Shown here: positions 7,324 to 8,953 of the stretch, one piece after another
Layout of the letters: the number at the start of each line of letters is the position of its first letter
Position numbering within the stretch: position 1 is the first letter of the stretch
From: Thermus_A sp040290245
GTDB lineage: Bacteria > Deinococcota > Deinococci > Deinococcales > Thermaceae
Direction: 5' to 3'
DNA length: 8,953 nt
Assembly: GCF_040290245.1 (NCBI RefSeq)
Contig: NZ_PSMQ01000064.1
Coordinates: forward strand, 1 to 8,953
The notes under the pieces: model-generated
Told to the model about the DNA's origin: nothing
Seen by the model: the letters and a program-made list of their open reading frames with translations, nothing else
Database searches by the model: none
Position numbers and translations under genes: made by a program

Positions 7324-7366
7324 CTCCACCTCCTAGTCTGCCACACTGCTTCCTTAAATCCGTGAG
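7324..7366 (-). promoter_or_regulatory. ccmB-ccmC gap with the ribosome binding site that fixes the ccmC start
   Basis: This 43-bp stretch and the ccdA-ccmA gap are the only breaks in a cluster otherwise joined by 4-bp overlaps. It contains AGGAGGT (7334-7328 read on the minus strand), 4 nt before the ATG at 7323 and overlapping the competing GTG at 7329. I see no convincing -10 hexamer or hairpin in the rest, so ccmC is probably translated by independent initiation on the same message. Confidence 0.6.
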
Positions 7367-8032
7367 TCAGCCCTCCATCACCCAGGGAAAGAGAAGAGAG
7401 GAAACCGTCACATACACCACGTCAAACACGAGAAGGAGCTGCCACCAAGGGAGCACCTCCCCCCAAGGAAGCCCTGCCAGCAGGTTCTTCGTAGCCCGGA
7501 CCGAGGCCAAAACCACAGGGACCACCAGGGAAAAAAGAAGGAGGGGCAGAAGGACATCCCGCCCGCGGAGCCGGGAAAGAAGGCCCGCGTAGAACGTGGC
7601 CACACTGGCATACCCCAGGCCTCCTAGGACCAAGGTGAGAAGGAGGGGAAAAAACTGCCCCAAAGGCAGGTAAAAAAGCCCCGCGGTCACAAGCAGACCC
7701 AGAAGACCCAAAAGGACGAGGACGACCATCTGGAAAAGAAGTTTTCCGAAATACACCCATTCCCGGCTTCCCGGGACGAGGAGAAGATCGTCTAAAGTAC
7801 CGTCCTCCACCTCGAGGCCGAAGGCTCGGGAGGCCAGGAGGCTCCCCGCAAAGGCCATCCCCACCCAAAGCGCCCCCGCCGCAGCCTCCCGCAAAAGGGC
7901 CTCTCCAGGCCCGAGGCCTAAGGCCAGGATGAAGAGCATGACCAAGAAAAAGGAAAAAACGGAAAGAAGCCCCGCCCGCCCCCGCACCTCCAGGCGGAGG
8001 TCCCGAAGGGCCAGAACCAGGACCCTCCTCAC
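7367..8032 (-). CDS. ccmB: Haem exporter complex membrane subunit CcmB
   Basis: CcmB is the membrane component that pairs with the CcmA ATPase and works with CcmC in releasing haem-loaded CcmE. The 221-residue product is essentially the same length as E. coli CcmB. It begins with a basic amphipathic segment (MRRVLVLALRDLRLEVRGR), then about six hydrophobic helices. The family motif is clear in AFGLEVEDGTLDDLLL at about residues 70-85, the acidic loop thought to contact the ATPase. The start is GTG, overlapping the ccmA stop (GTGA), with a G-rich ribosome binding site (GGGGGAAGG) directly upstream. A 43-bp gap follows before ccmC. Confidence 0.95.
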   Translation of the reverse strand: MRRVLVLALRDLRLEVRGRAGLLSVFSFFLVMLFILALGLGPGEALLREAAAGALWVGMAFAGSLLASRAFGLEVEDGTLDDLLLVPGSREWVYFGKLLFQMVVLVLLGLLGLLVTAGLFYLPLGQFFPLLLTLVLGGLGYASVATFYAGLLSRLRGRDVLLPLLLFSLVVPVVLASVRATKNLLAGLPWGEVLPWWQLLLVFDVVYVTVSSLLFPWVMEG

Positions 8033-8595
8033 CCTTCCCCCAGTACCAGCGTCCGGTCCGCCACCCTCCGGGCGAAGTCCAGGTCGTGGGTGGCCAACAA
8101 AATGGCTGCTTCCCGCCTGCCCTCCTCCAAAAGGGTGAAAAGAAGCCCCCGCCCCTCCTGGTCCAAGGCCGTCTCCGGCTCATCCCAGAGCCAGATCTCA
8201 GGCTTAAGAAGCTTGAAGCGAAGAAGGGCGAGTCGCTTTTTCATTCCGCTGGAAAAGGTGAGAAGGGGTTTGTCCGGGGGAAGGCTGAAGGCCTCGAGGG
8301 AAGCCCCATCCCAAACCCCCTTCCCCCAGAGGGCCAGGTCGTAGGCCAGGTGCTCCCGGGCGGTCAGGTGGCGGTGGAAAGCCGGGGGGTTGGAAAGGAG
8401 GAGGGCCTCCCCACGCCGCTCCACCCGGCCCCGGGTTGGGCGCTGAAGCCCTGCGCCCAGGCGCAAAAGCGTGGTCTTGCCCGATCCGTTGGGCCCCAGG
8501 AGGGCCACCACCTCCCCCTTCCTCACGCTAAACCCCACCCCCTTCAGGACCCAGTCCCGGCCGAACCGCTTCCAGACGTCCTCGAAAAGAAGCAT
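8029..8595 (-). CDS. ccmA: Haem exporter ATP-binding subunit CcmA
   Basis: CcmA is the cytoplasmic ABC ATPase that powers release of haem-loaded CcmE. The 188-residue protein is somewhat shorter than E. coli CcmA (about 207) but has the core in order: Walker A GPNGSGKT at 34-41, signature helix FSSGMKKRL at 114-122 (SSGM type rather than LSGGQ), Walker B IWLWDEP at 134-140 with D138 and catalytic E139, D-loop ALD at 143-145, and switch H170 in ATHD. In the Q-loop segment SNPPAFHRHLT, Asn69 sits where glutamine is expected. The ATG has only AAAGG directly before it, which is weak as a ribosome binding site, but the N-terminus MLLFEDVWKRFG matches the family start well. Its TGA overlaps the GTG of ccmB. 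Confidence 0.95.
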   Translation of the reverse strand: MLLFEDVWKRFGRDWVLKGVGFSVRKGEVVALLGPNGSGKTTLLRLGAGLQRPTRGRVERRGEALLLSNPPAFHRHLTAREHLAYDLALWGKGVWDGASLEAFSLPPDKPLLTFSSGMKKRLALLRFKLLKPEIWLWDEPETALDQEGRGLLFTLLEEGRREAAILLATHDLDFARRVADRTLVLGEG

Positions 8596-8644
8596 CCTTT
8601 AAGAGTTTTTCAGAGCCGTCCCCTGCCTGCAAGGGGGATCTGCC
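8596..8644 (-). other. ccdA-ccmA intergenic gap with a short hairpin
   Basis: This 49-bp gap separates the ccdA stop from the ccmA start. It holds a short dyad, CCCCT (8620-8624) with AGGGG (8632-8636), separated by 7 nt. In the minus-strand transcript no U-run follows, so it does not look like an intrinsic terminator. I see no convincing -10 or -35 pair. Read-through from ccdA into ccmA is the simplest view, but a separate ccmA promoter cannot be excluded. Confidence 0.35.
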
Positions 8645-8953
8645 CTAGAGGTACCGCTGAAGCCACTCCGGGGTAATGCGGAGGAAGAAGCTGTTGAGCT
8701 GAGTGTACGTCCCGCTCACCAGAAGCACCCCCACCAAAACCAGCACCACCCCCGCCACCACCTCCACCGCATGGGAAAGCCGCGCCGCCCGGCGGAGGTA
8801 CCCCTTCAGCCGGTCCGCAAAGGCCGCCACCAGCAAAAAAGGTACTGCCAGGCCCAGGATATAGGCCAGAAGCAGCCCCACCCCACCCCCCACCGCGGTC
8901 AGGGTGAGGATACCCCCCAGGATGGGGCCGATGCAGGGGGTCCAGGAGATGCA
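8645..8953 (-). CDS. ccdA: Transmembrane thiol-reductant transporter CcdA, C-terminal part (partial)
   Basis: CcdA moves reducing equivalents from cytoplasmic thioredoxin across the membrane to CcmG. Only the last 102 residues are in the window; the frame is open to the right edge, so the start lies outside. The fragment opens with CISWTPCIGPILGG, matching the conserved WTPCIGP motif that holds the second redox cysteine in the fourth helix of CcdA. Hydrophobic segments follow at about residues 9-20, 26-46 and 63-82. A short tail ends ITPEWLQRYL. The first redox cysteine would be encoded beyond the window. Placement just before ccmA fits a supply role for the CcmG and CcmH in the same cluster. 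Confidence 0.92.
   Translation of the reverse strand, partial: CISWTPCIGPILGGILTLTAVGGGVGLLLAYILGLAVPFLLVAAFADRLKGYLRRAARLSHAVEVVAGVVLVLVGVLLVSGTYTQLNSFFLRITPEWLQRYL

Noticed and set aside
7327..7329. GTG start for ccmC at 7329
   Set aside because: This GTG lies within the AGGAGGT ribosome binding site that serves the ATG at 7323.
8620..8636. Possible terminator between ccdA and ccmA
   Set aside because: Only a 5-bp stem with a 7-nt loop and no U-run in the minus-strand transcript.

Overview
The window reads as chromosomal DNA from a Thermus species. It is GC-rich, Leu, Glu and Arg codons are almost always G/C-ending, genes overlap by 4 bp, and the tyrosyl-tRNA synthetase closely matches the Thermus thermophilus enzyme as I remember it, at the same 432-residue length. 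It is not identical to that enzyme, so another Thermus species or strain is likely. No mobile element, CRISPR array, tRNA or rRNA was found, and no gene shows an obvious frameshift.

Layout. Positions 1-348 (minus) hold the first 116 codons of an unrecognised membrane-anchored protein that runs off the left edge. A 23-bp divergent gap carrying a palindromic -10-like element separates it from tyrS (372-1670, plus). tyrS converges on, and overlaps by 4 bp, a long minus-strand cluster that fills the rest of the window.

Read in its own direction (right to left), the cluster is ccdA (partial), ccmA, ccmB, ccmC, ccmD, ccmE, ccmF, ccmG, ccmH, a ccmI-like TPR/cytochrome c fusion, and a Rieske iron-sulfur protein. 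This is a complete System I (Ccm) cytochrome c maturation pathway in the order known from proteobacteria. Eight of the ten junctions are 4-bp ATGA or GTGA stop/start overlaps, which implies one polycistronic, translationally coupled message. Only ccdA/ccmA (49 bp) and ccmB/ccmC (43 bp) have gaps.

How the genes work together (family knowledge). CcmABCD load haem onto CcmE and release it at the outer face of the membrane. CcmF with CcmH and CcmI ligates haem to reduced CXXCH apocytochromes. CcdA passes electrons across the membrane to CcmG and CcmH, which keep the apocytochrome cysteines reduced. The two downstream redox genes are extra to the textbook operon: a haem-binding domain fused to the CcmI-type chaperone, and a Rieske protein with no cytochrome b beside it.

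The most unusual points are the CcmI-cytochrome c fusion, the orphan Rieske gene coupled to it, a CXXXC (not CXXC) active site in CcmG, and a 19-bp inverted repeat beside a second GC-rich hairpin inside the start of ccmH. Smaller points are the symmetric -10 between the first two genes and an Asn in the Q-loop of CcmA.
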